A stretch of DNA of 64,000 nucleotides from Amyelois transitella (lineage: Eukaryota > Arthropoda > Insecta > Lepidoptera > Pyralidae): positions 62,001 to 126,000 of the forward strand of contig NC_083531.1 of NCBI RefSeq assembly GCF_032362555.1, in the 5' to 3' direction. The translations under genes were made by a program, and so were the position numbers. This document shows positions 54,705 through 64,000 of this stretch, piece by piece. A model generated the notes under the pieces. That model searched no databases. It saw nothing but the letters and a program-made list of their open reading frames with translations, and was not told where the DNA came from. Each line of letters begins with the position of its first letter. Position 1 is the first letter of the stretch.

Positions 54705-55120
54705 AACATATGGTTCAATGTGTATGTTTCTTTGTACAACAACAATAATAACACATGTCTGTGTGTCGTCGACCTACCTTGTGAGACGAGTGTAAGTATC
54801 GCTTCTTACGTAAGTATTGATGAAGAAGAAGAGAGAGAGTGTTAAATAAAAAAAATAAATAAATAAATAAAAATATACAAACGCATGAACATTCAGATAT
54901 ATATTTCATTACCTGACTGCGTTATTAGCTAGCTAGCTAGCTAGCTAGCTAGCTCATGATGATATGTATAATATAACGTAACGTAATAGTGAGTAGGGAA
55001 AGAAAAAAAAGTAAATAAATAAAAATAGGTAGACATTGTCCGTTAGTTCGTTCGTTCACATCCCCACCACTCGATGTTGGTAACTTCGTTCATTGTACGA
55101 TAAAGATCAACGCACGGGTG

Positions 55121-55128
55121 TATATAAT
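55121..55128 (+). promoter_or_regulatory. H2A TATA box, unit 8
   Basis: TATATAAT, 112 bp before the ATG. Confidence 0.8.
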
Positions 55129-55208
55129 AAAAGCATACCCCGTCCGCGTACGCTCATTTTAACGTCGTCGTCCGTTGTCACAACAACGTTTGTTTGTTTG
55201 TTTACTAA

Positions 55209-55607
<399 letters not shown>

Positions 55608-55822
55608 GTTGTCCACTTTCGTTCGTTCGTTCCTCTATTTTGTTGTTGTTTTTATTGTATGTATTTTGTATTGTATGTGCACACGCACACACACACACAC
55701 ATATACGTACTTGCTCAACAACAATCCGAGGCCCGATATGGATGGATGGATGGATGGATGGATGGACTCTTACGTGGTCGCCGGGTGCGTCGACTTGCTA
55801 ACTCGGAATGAAAAGACAAAAA

Positions 55823-55838
55823 GGCCCTTTTCAGGGCC
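55823..55838 (+). terminator. H2A histone stem-loop, unit 8
   Basis: GGCCCTTTTCAGGGCC. Confidence 0.95.
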
Positions 55839-56121
55839 ACAATATGATTCTTATGCGTTAAAAACAGTTTCACTTTTGATAAACCAAAGTCAACAAAGCT
55901 AATCATTCTAAAACACAACGTACGATTCACTTACTTACTCAGTTGCTGGCTCAGCAAGAATAAATAAACGGGCTTTACACGAGTCTGCCTGTCAAAAATA
56001 CTTTGTCAAGTCTTATCTACCTCTACCTAGTTCGCTACCTACCTATTACATATTATGCAAACCTAACCTAACCTAACGTAACAAGGGATAACCTAAACTA
56101 GGTATCACCTACCTACCTACC

Positions 56122-56160
<39 letters not shown>

Positions 56161-56341
56161 TACCTCCTTTTTTTTTTTTTACCTATCTTTATCTCACTTT
56201 CTTTGCACTATTGGCGGAGGGGAGGGGAAGGGAGAGGGGGGAGGGGAATGATTCGAGGCGTGCCCGACGCGACTACGCCGACTTTCCTATTGGCCGATAT
56301 ACGCTGTGACCATTACACTGTTTGACTGCAGACGACGGACA

Positions 56342-56351
56342 TATATTAAAA
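56342..56351 (+). promoter_or_regulatory. H2B TATA-like box, unit 8
   Basis: TATATTAAAA. Confidence 0.6.
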
Positions 56352-56441
56352 ATTTATCAAAAATTCGGGCACCACACGAGACATCTCGGTTTCTAGATCT
56401 CGCGCTAGTGACGTTACGCACGCATTTTATAACAAAGAAAA

Positions 56442-56816
56442 ATGCCGCCCAAGACCAGTGGCAAGGCCGCCAAGAAATCTGGCAAAGCCCAGAAGAACAT
56501 CTCCAAGACTGACAAAAAGAAGAAGAAGCACAAGAGGAAGGAGAGCTACGCCATCTACATTTACAAAGTGCTGAAGCAGGTGCACCCGGACACCGGTATA
56601 TCCAGCAAGGCGATGTCCATCATGAACTCGTTCGTGAACGACATCTTCGAGCGAATCGCCGCCGAGGCTTCCCGCCTGGCCCACTACAACAAGAGGTCAA
56701 CGATCACATCGAGGGAGGTGCAGACTTCCGTGAGGCTTCTCCTGCCCGGTGAGCTCGCCAAGCACGCCGTCAGTGAAGGCACCAAGGCGGTCACCAAGTA
56801 CACCAGCTCCAAGTAG
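56442..56816 (+). CDS. H2B: Histone H2B, unit 8 copy
   Basis: 124 aa, identical protein. It is the last intact gene before element C. Confidence 0.98.
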   Translation: MPPKTSGKAAKKSGKAQKNISKTDKKKKKHKRKESYAIYIYKVLKQVHPDTGISSKAMSIMNSFVNDIFERIAAEASRLAHYNKRSTITSREVQTSVRLLLPGELAKHAVSEGTKAVTKYTSSK

Positions 56817-57033
56817 ATGATTTATATATAGTGTGTGTGTGTGTTTGCTAACGTGTGTCCGTCGAAGTGTTTTGTTTTGTTTGCTCCTACACATCACCTA
56901 CCCCTTCACGGTTGGGTCAGGTAGTGGATGGGATCGGACGGGCGAAATATTTGAATGGATGCAGAATGGCAGCACAGCATATACGCACGCACGCGCGCAC
57001 GCACACGCGTGTATAATATACCTACATCCAAAA

Positions 57034-57049
57034 GGCCCTTTTCAGGGCC
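57034..57049 (+). terminator. H2B histone stem-loop, unit 8
   Basis: GGCCCTTTTCAGGGCC. Confidence 0.95.
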
Positions 57050-57406
57050 ATAACATTTGTCATAATTCACTGAATGTTTCTTCTCGACTTAATACGTCGT
57101 ACCAACCTCAGACTTATAATTCGGAGTAATAATAATAAAAGTAAAAAACACGCATGATATCATGATCGAACAACAAATGTTTGTTGTTATACACAAAAAA
57201 AATATATATATACGCAAATATTACAATTGTTCGCTGTGTCTACCCCGCAAAGGAAAATATTATTATTCTAAATAATACTACATATTTCGTAAAATACTAC
57301 ACGCGCACGACAGAGAGAGAGGGAGACAGGAGAGGGGGGGGGGGGGGGGGGGGCGTTCACCATATTACCATTCGGTAGTATACTACCAGTCGATGCTACG
57401 TGTTCG

Positions 57407-57440
57407 TATAAAACGCGCTAGAATCTGTTAATTCGGATCA
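57407..57440 (+). promoter_or_regulatory. H3 TATA box cut off from its gene, unit 8
   Basis: TATAAAAC (57407-57414). Element C begins 34 bp after its first base; the H3 ATG is now 6.1 kb away. Confidence 0.8.
57429..57440 (+). repeat. Target site duplication, left of element C
   Basis: TAATTCGGATCA, repeated at 63380-63391. The first T is ambiguous. Confidence 0.9.
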
Positions 57441-57622
57441 GGATTCGCCAGTCGCTTCGAAGAAATTTCTACGAGTACGAGCCGATTCTGTTTCCGCGAT
57501 TGGGGAAGACGTAGCCACGCCCCCCCAACACCCCGCAAACAATATTTGCGTAGGAGAGGATAGCTCCCGGCGGAAACCCCTGCCAGGACTTCGGGACTGA
57601 TTTGCTCGCATCCCCCTAGTAG

Positions 57623-57650
57623 CCGGCCTCCCACCAGCGGGTCTCACCGG
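57623..57650 (+). other. 28 nt block in 5' UTR conserved with element A
   Basis: Identical to 15443-15470 and at the same distance (84 nt between block and ATG) from the ORF1 ATG. Confidence 0.55.
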
Positions 57651-57734
57651 TGAAAAGGGGTTGGGTAGTCGGCCCCGTTGTTCCTTCGGCTGCTCGGGAG
57701 CGACTCCACTCCCGCGCGTCGTCCGGGCTCCGAA

Positions 57735-58652
57735 ATGGAGCCCCCCCCCCGGGAAGGGGTAGGTGCGGGTCCCCCGCACCCCTCCCCCGACATCGCCTTG
57801 CATACGCCACCAGCGGCGTATGCTACGCCGACGGGCGTCTTTCCTGCGCCCGCCGCCGCCGCCCGCGCCGCTGCTGACACTGCAATTGTAACCGCCGCCG
57901 CCGCAACGCAAGCCAGCGCCGCGACGACGACGACCGCAGCGACACTTGATGCAACTGCCGCCGTCGCCGCCGCCGTCACTGAAAGCCGCACTTTTGTGGC
58001 AAATGCCGCTGACGCCGTCACCTACTTTGCCGCCGCCGCCGCCGCCACCCACGCCGCCACCGCCACCGCCGCCGCCGCCGTCGCCACCTCCGCCACCCCA
58101 GCCGCCGCCGCTCCTGCCTCTGCAGCCGTCTCCGCGGCAGTCAAATCCGCCGCTGCCGCCACCGCCGCCCTCGCCGCCGCATCCCTACCCGCGCCCCTTG
58201 CGAATCTGTCCCCTAAAGGATGGATGAGAAGGGACGCGGAGGTACTCGTCCGCTTAGTGCACGGCGACTGGCTGTCGCCGGGGATGGCGCAATGGATGGC
58301 GATCTACCTCCGCCTGAAGGAAAACGAGGTGCGGGGGGTCGCCCCATCGGTGGATGATCTCGCGGCCTTAGATATCGCAAGACGGGGGATGATCACCCTC
58401 CCCCCGGTCGACATGGAAACTCCAAGGAGGCAGGTGATTTCCTCCCTCCTGAAGCGGGCAAGGAGCCCCACGGACGACGCTCCTGAAACACCGAAGAAGC
58501 CCCGGGCCCTCGACATGCGGGAGGGCGAGGAGGAGTCCTGTTCGACAGCCGAACCCTCTTCATCCGGGTCGACAACGGACCTGACAGGAGCCGGCGCCCG
58601 TGACCGACCATTAAAACGCGCCGCGACGATGGCGTCGGTCCGCGGCTCGGAG

Positions 58653-58684
<32 letters not shown>

Positions 58685-60506
58685 TGACGCCGCCGCTATG
58701 AAGCCTCCGCCGGCCGGGAAGTCCGCGATCCCGAGGTGGCAATCCCGGGACCCGCGCCGCGCACCGGCGGGGGCGGCATCCAGCCGAGCGCCCGCCCAGG
58801 CGTCCGCCCAGACTTCCGCCCTTGCGCCTGCCCAGACGTCCACACATCCGCACACTCAAGCGGCCGCCCATGCAGCTGACCGCCCGCCCGCCCAGGAACC
58901 TGCCCGCCCGCTCAACCAAGCGGCCGCCCATGCAGTGGACCGCCCGCCCGCCCAAGAACCTGCCCGCCCGCCCAATCAAGCGCCCGCCCTGGCAGCCGCC
59001 CGCCCGCCCAAGCAAGCGCCCGCCCTAGCGGCCGCCCGCCCGCCCAAGCAGGTGCCCGCCCTAGCGGCCGCCCGCCCGCCCAACCAGGCGCCCGCCCTAG
59101 CGGCCGCCCACCCGCCCAGCCAGGCGCCCGCCCTAGCGGCCGCCCGCCCGCCCGCCCAGACGTCCGCACAGGCGCCCGCCCAAGCGCCCGCCCAAGCATC
59201 CGCCCAACGCGCGCCGCCCTCGCTGGCCGCTCCCGCGGTATCATTCGCCCGGGTAGCGGCTAGCGCCGGAGCCCCCTTGCCACAACGGAAGGGGGCACAA
59301 CGGGGAGCAGTGCCTCGCGCCCCGCCCACCACTTCAACACCTGCCGCCTCCAGTTCGACCACAGCTGTGGCCTCCTCTGGAACCGCAGCCCTCGCAGCCA
59401 CCGCCACCGCCGCCGCCGCCGCCGCTGCCGCCTCAGCCGCCCCGCCGACGGCACAAGCGCCCCGGGAGCCGCGCTACCCAAGGATCTGTGTGGACCACCT
59501 GCCCAACTGGGTGGTCCATTTCAGGGAAATTAGCCGACTGCTGGGACGCTCGCCGGCCGCCGTCGCACGCGGAAGAGGCGTGCACTTTACGCCAAAGGAC
59601 GGCAACGAATATAGGACAGTCCAGAGATATATCAACACTCTGGACGTCCAATGGCACTCATATTCGTTGCCGTCGGACCGTCCCCTGAAGGTGGCCATCC
59701 GCGGGCTGCCGCCCGACACGGAGGAGGCCGCGCTTAAAGAAGACCTGGAGGAGAAGGGCTTCACCGTGGAAGCCATCAAAGCCATCCGGGGCAGGGGAGA
59801 TCGCCCCGGATGTGTCTTCTTCGCCCTCCTGGCCAGAACACAGAACTGCCAGGAGGTATTCACGGTGAAAGAGATCCTTCACTGGCCGACCCTGAAGGTG
59901 GAGGCGTGGAGGGGAAAACAGGGACCCGCCCAGTGCCACAGATGTCAGTTGTTCCGACACTCGTCGGTCAACTGCCACCGAGCAACCGTCTGCGTGCGCT
60001 GCGGAGGGCCCCACAAGGCCACGGACTGCGAGCGGCCATTGGACCAGCCCGCCACCTGCGCCAACTGCGGTGGACCGCACCCGGCAAACCACTCCTCGTG
60101 CCCGGTGCTGCGGCGCGAGGCCAGAAACAGACGGGCTGGCCCGGTCGCTCGCAGCGGAACCGCCCCCACGCCTCAGAACACCACAACCGAAGCAGCAGAG
60201 GCCTCACTGATGGCCCCCGCCAACCCACCGACCGCCAGGGGAGCAGAGCTCCCGAAAAAGAAAAGGAAGAAGAAGAAGAAGAAGAATGCCGCCGCCGTGA
60301 GCTCTGCCCCCGTGGCGGAGGAAGAAGCGGCTGCAACCGTGCCGCCTCCCCCGGCACCTCAAACCGTTCCCGCGCCTGCCTCGGCTGCGCCGATCCCACC
60401 GGAGCACTTCTACGCGCTGGTGCAGTCGGTGCAGCAGATGCAGGCACTGCTGGCCGCCCTCGTCCCCGCGGCCCCCCTCAGAGGCGTACCCACCCCTAAC
60501 CTTTAA
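57735..60506 (+). CDS. Element C ORF1, Gag-like nucleic-acid-binding protein
   Basis: 923 aa from ATG 57735 (GAAATGG context, same start as element A). N-terminal Ala-rich low complexity, then the shared N-terminal module (about 58218-58400, MRRDAEVLVRL to QWMAIYLRL), then a Pro/Ala/Gln tandem repeat region (about 58855-59165, 12-residue repeats around RPPNQAPALAAA, 36 bp at DNA level), then the PRE_C2HC-like region (VDHLPNWVVHF to GFTVEAIKAI). Zinc knuckles at 59934-59975, 59991-60029 and 60057-60101 have the same Cys/His spacing as element A. A basic run of Lys near the C-terminus may be a nuclear localisation signal. Confidence 0.9.
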
Positions 60507-60508
60507 TT

Positions 60509-63247
60509 ATGGATGGTACGCCTCTGAGGATCGTGTACTGGAACGCAGAATCGCTCCGGAGGAAGAAATACTTGCTGGCCAACTTCCTCCGGGAGCAGCA
60601 CATCGATGTTCTCCTCGTCAGCGAGACCCACCTGCGGGATGACCAAAAGTTTGGCATCCCAAACTACATCACATACCGGAAGGATGAGAAGAGCCCGGTC
60701 AGTGGATACGCCTACCGGGGACTTGCAGTGTTGGTGAAGCGCAACATCATTCATCAGCCCATCCCCCACGTGGAGTTCCAGACGATGTACGCCCTCGGCG
60801 TGCTCATCAGCGTCGCCGGCCGCGAGCTGCGGCTGTTTGCTGCATACATACCGCCAGGGGCCAAGCTCGACACCAACGAGCTCTGGTCCCTACTGAACAC
60901 TACCACGCCAACGCTTGTGGCTGGCGACTTTAACGCCAAGCACACAGCCTGGAACTCCACGAGGATCAACCGAAGCGGAAGAATCCTTCATCAGGCCGCT
61001 GTGGACCACGACTTCGAGCTGTTGGGGCCGGACGAACCCACCCACACCGACACGTTGGGAGGCTCCGACACCATCGACATCGTGGCCCACAGAGGGCTGA
61101 CAGCGCTGCCAACACTGCACGTCTACCCGGACCTGCCGTCAGATCACCGGCCGGTTCTTCTCATCCTCCGGGACCTTCCGGCGAGGGTCACGCTGCCGAG
61201 GAGAACATCCAAAATAAAATGGGACCATTTCCAAGACGAAATTGTGGGCGACAAGGCCAGTGTCGCCTTCAAGCGGGTCTCCACCAGCGAAGAGGTCGAG
61301 CTTGCGGCGAGTGCCATCACCCGCAGCATCCAGCACGCGCTCGACGCCGCACGGACCCCCGTGCCGGCCACCGCCAAACCCGAGCCGCTCCCGGCGCACC
61401 TCACCGCGCTGCTGGAGCGGAAGCGAAGAATGCGGAGGCTGTGGATGAGTACTCGCTGCCCAACACTCAAAGCCGACCTGAACAAGCTGGTGGAGACAAT
61501 CAAGAACAAACTAGAGGAGCACGCAGCCAGATCGTGGGAGAACCACCTCTTATCGGTAGGCGGTGATATCCCCTCCGTTCACCGCCTCTGCCGGCAGTTG
61601 TCGGGCGTGCCACAACCCGTCCGGCCGCTGCTGGCAGCCGATGGCCTCCCACGGTTCAAGGCCGAAGACAGAGCTGAGATCTTCGCCGAGCATCTGGAGC
61701 GTCAGTTCACGCCGAACCCGATCGTGGACCAGGCCCACCACGACAGCGTCGTCGAGCACCTTCGGGAGTACCTTGCGGAGCCAGTGCCGGAGCTTGAGGA
61801 TGCGGTATTCTTCACTCCCGGCCAGGTCAAGAGGACCATCCTGAAGCTGAAGCCCAGGAAAGCCCCGGGCGCAGACAACGTCACGAATGAGGCGCTTCGC
61901 CACCTACCGCCGGGATTCATCACGGCGGTGACGCGCCTCTTCAACGGCATTCTGCGCTCGGGCCACTACCCGACCATATGGAAAACCGGAAGGGTGATCC
62001 TCTTGCCCAAGCCGGGGAAGGACCTCCGCAAGCCTGAGAGCTACCGGCCCATCACGCTTCTCAGCGCCCTCTCGAAGGTGTTCGAAAAACTGCTGCTCGG
62101 CCTCATACTGCCGCACATCACGCCGCGCGCCGAGCAGTTCGGGTTCCGGCCCGAACACTCTACGACGCTCCAGATCGCCAGACTCCTTGGCGAGATCTCA
62201 GCTGCTGCCAATCGCAAGGAGACCGTGGCTGTCGTGCTCCTCGACAACGAGAAGGCCTTCGACAGAGTATGGCACGAGGGGTTGCTGTACAAACTGTCGA
62301 AGAGCCAACTTCCCAGAAGACTGACAAGGATTGTGGCCTCCTTCCTGAACGAGCGGAAGATCAGGGTGGCGGTCGAAGACGCCGTTTCTTCGGAGAAACC
62401 CGTCCGGGCTGGCGTTCCTCAGGGCAGCTGCCTGAGCCCGGCCTGCTACGCTGCGTACACCGACGACATCCCGGTCGCCGATGGAGCCAAGCTGGCTCTA
62501 TACGCCGACGACGCGGCGTACTTCGCGAAATCCATAAACGCGAAGCACGCCGCCAAGAAGCTCCAAAAGGCACTCGACGCCCTGCCAGATTGGCTCCAAA
62601 AGTGGAGACTGTCGGTGAACGTGGCGAAAACGCAGGCCATTATCTCCGGGAACGCCGCCCCACCGCCGCCGCTGAAGCTCTTCGGGAAGGACGTGGCGTG
62701 GCAGCCACACGTCACCTACCTCGGGGTCAAGATCGACCGTGGACTTCGCCTGAAGACCCACGTCGATTCAGTGGTGCAAACTGTGAAGATGGCCAGGGGA
62801 AGACTGCGTCCAGTCCTCTCCTCCAGCCTCCCGCTGAAGACGAAGCTCGGGATCTACAAAACCTACGTCAGATCCCGCCTCACGTACGCAGCCCAGGCGT
62901 GGTACGCCTATGTCGCGGAGACAAACAGGCAACGTCTCCGTGCTCAAGAGAACCAATGTCTCCGCGACATCGTCAGGGCCCCACGGTACGTGAGGAACGC
63001 GACGATCCAGCGGGACCTCAAATGGGAGGGCCTGGACGCGTTCATCTCGCGTCTGGCCGGCGATATGTTCGGCAGGGCGGACAGGTCGGCGCACCCGCAC
63101 CTTGTGGGTATCGCGCCACTCCACGCTCGCCCGCCGGACCGAAGACACTGGCCATCGCCGAGAGAAGCCATTTTCACAGCGAACACCACTGCAGGCGCCG
63201 CACCCGCGGCGCCCGTTGACCCCGCAGGAAGAGGAAGACCTCATTAG
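60509..63247 (+). CDS. Element C ORF2, APE endonuclease - reverse transcriptase
   Basis: 912 aa. The ATG lies 2 nt after the ORF1 TAA, suggesting translation by termination-reinitiation. APE motifs: WNAES (residues 11-15), SETHL (Glu39), AGDFN (Asp140, Asn142), SDHRP (211-215). RT blocks: KAPGADNVTNEAL, ILLPKPGKD, FGFRPEHSTTLQIA, DNEKAFDRVWHEG, AGVPQGSCLSPACYAAY, YADD (665-668), LGVKIDR. The C-terminus ends with the same RGIAPLHARPPDRR-type motif as element A (here VGIAPLHARPPDRR). No RNase H domain. The enzyme would nick the bottom strand of the H3 promoter and prime cDNA there. Confidence 0.93.
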   Translation: MDGTPLRIVYWNAESLRRKKYLLANFLREQHIDVLLVSETHLRDDQKFGIPNYITYRKDEKSPVSGYAYRGLAVLVKRNIIHQPIPHVEFQTMYALGVLISVAGRELRLFAAYIPPGAKLDTNELWSLLNTTTPTLVAGDFNAKHTAWNSTRINRSGRILHQAAVDHDFELLGPDEPTHTDTLGGSDTIDIVAHRGLTALPTLHVYPDLPSDHRPVLLILRDLPARVTLPRRTSKIKWDHFQDEIVGDKASVAFKRVSTSEEVELAASAITRSIQHALDAARTPVPATAKPEPLPAHLTALLERKRRMRRLWMSTRCPTLKADLNKLVETIKNKLEEHAARSWENHLLSVGGDIPSVHRLCRQLSGVPQPVRPLLAADGLPRFKAEDRAEIFAEHLERQFTPNPIVDQAHHDSVVEHLREYLAEPVPELEDAVFFTPGQVKRTILKLKPRKAPGADNVTNEALRHLPPGFITAVTRLFNGILRSGHYPTIWKTGRVILLPKPGKDLRKPESYRPITLLSALSKVFEKLLLGLILPHITPRAEQFGFRPEHSTTLQIARLLGEISAAANRKETVAVVLLDNEKAFDRVWHEGLLYKLSKSQLPRRLTRIVASFLNERKIRVAVEDAVSSEKPVRAGVPQGSCLSPACYAAYTDDIPVADGAKLALYADDAAYFAKSINAKHAAKKLQKALDALPDWLQKWRLSVNVAKTQAIISGNAAPPPPLKLFGKDVAWQPHVTYLGVKIDRGLRLKTHVDSVVQTVKMARGRLRPVLSSSLPLKTKLGIYKTYVRSRLTYAAQAWYAYVAETNRQRLRAQENQCLRDIVRAPRYVRNATIQRDLKWEGLDAFISRLAGDMFGRADRSAHPHLVGIAPLHARPPDRRHWPSPREAIFTANTTAGAAPAAPVDPAGRGRPH

Positions 63248-63379
63248 TGGCCGCCACGGCCACGCTCGTGACCTGCCTGCCGTTGCAGGCAGCGCAGACA
63301 TCCGCTGAAGAGGGCCACAATCCCTGAACAGCTACCCCACATTTCCGCCTACGGCGGAAATGCAGGAAGACCCACGACC
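63248..63379 (+). other. Element C 3' UTR with three stem-loops
   Basis: SL1 at 63273-63292 (CTGCCTGC / GCAGGCAG, CGTT loop), SL2 AGGG/CCCT (63311-63325), SL3 at 63341-63361 (ATTTCCGCC / GGCGGAAAT, 9 bp, TAC loop), then GCAGGAAGAC at the 3' end. Same plan as A and B with different stem sequences. Confidence 0.65.
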
Positions 63380-63391
63380 TAATTCGGATCA
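63380..63391 (+). repeat. Target site duplication, right of element C
   Basis: Second copy of TAATTCGGATCA, followed by CTTCAGTTCGG of the H3 initiator region. Confidence 0.9.
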
Positions 63392-63464
63392 CTTCAGTTC
63401 GGTCGGTACCCGCGTGCGGTCGTGTGTACGTACTTGGTGTGTTTTGTAATCGTTCTTCCGTTGA

Positions 63465-63896
<432 letters not shown>

Positions 63897-64000
63897 GCGT
63901 GTAGAGGAGTCTGGTGGTGATTCCCGTTGTTGTGTGTCCGATCTCGTCATGTTCATGACCATTACATGATCATGATCGCAACGTGACACTAGAACTGGAA

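Larger units (their letters stand above)
57441..63379 (+). mobile_element. Element C: complete Jockey-type non-LTR retrotransposon in H3 promoter
   Basis: 5939 bp, flanked by a 12 bp target duplication and sense to the histone genes. Order: 294 bp 5' UTR, ORF1, ORF2, 132 bp 3' UTR ending GGAAGACCCACGACC with no poly(A). It shares domain order, ORF1 start context, a 5' UTR block and the 3' UTR plan with element A, but the proteins differ at many positions and the UTRs hardly align, so it is a distinct family of the same lineage. Both ORFs are open and ORF2 has a proper ATG, so this copy may be competent. Confidence 0.93.

Overview
The window is most of a tandem histone gene array from an arthropod, most likely an insect. 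The evidence is a replication-dependent quintet whose H2A, H2B, H3.2 and H4 proteins match the insect forms closely (H4 begins MTGRGKGG, as in flies), a winged-helix H1 with a long Lys/Ala/Pro tail, a histone 3' stem-loop after every gene, and inserted non-LTR retrotransposons of the Jockey type. A three-copy CCTAA motif in the spacer is compatible with an insect, and a hemipteran is possible, but the species cannot be fixed from this sequence.

Layout: eight repeat units, all in the same direction, each H1 > H2A > H2B > H3 > H4 on the + strand. Uninterrupted units are about 6.49-6.56 kb. Unit 1 (1-6564) is the most diverged. Units 2-8 are nearly identical apart from homopolymers, microsatellites and insertions. 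There are 39 histone genes: 8 each of H1, H2A, H2B and H3, and 7 of H4. The H4 of unit 8 and the stem-loop of the last H3 lie beyond the right edge. Core histone genes have a TATA or TATA-like box 100-128 bp before the ATG. H1 has no visible TATA.

Four units carry retrotransposon DNA. Element A (15234-20878, complete, two ORFs) splits the H2A promoter of unit 3. Element B (898 bp, a 5'-truncated relative of A) splits the H4 promoter in units 6 and 7, identically in both, so one insertion was copied by exchange. Element C (57441-63379, complete, a different family) splits the H3 promoter of unit 8. Each is flanked by a 12-15 bp target site duplication.

The main observation is that the three independent insertions lie in three different genes with unrelated target sequences, yet all sit in the sense direction with the top-strand cut 31-35 bp after the first T of the TATA box, that is at or within about 5 bp of the probable transcription start. 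This suggests a non-LTR retrotransposon lineage that targets RNA polymerase II core promoters of histone genes by position and not by sequence. It would place the element's first base where the host promoter starts transcription. Both families lack a poly(A) tail and share a 3' UTR with three stem-loops whose stems are kept by compensating changes, a plausible reverse-transcriptase recognition structure.
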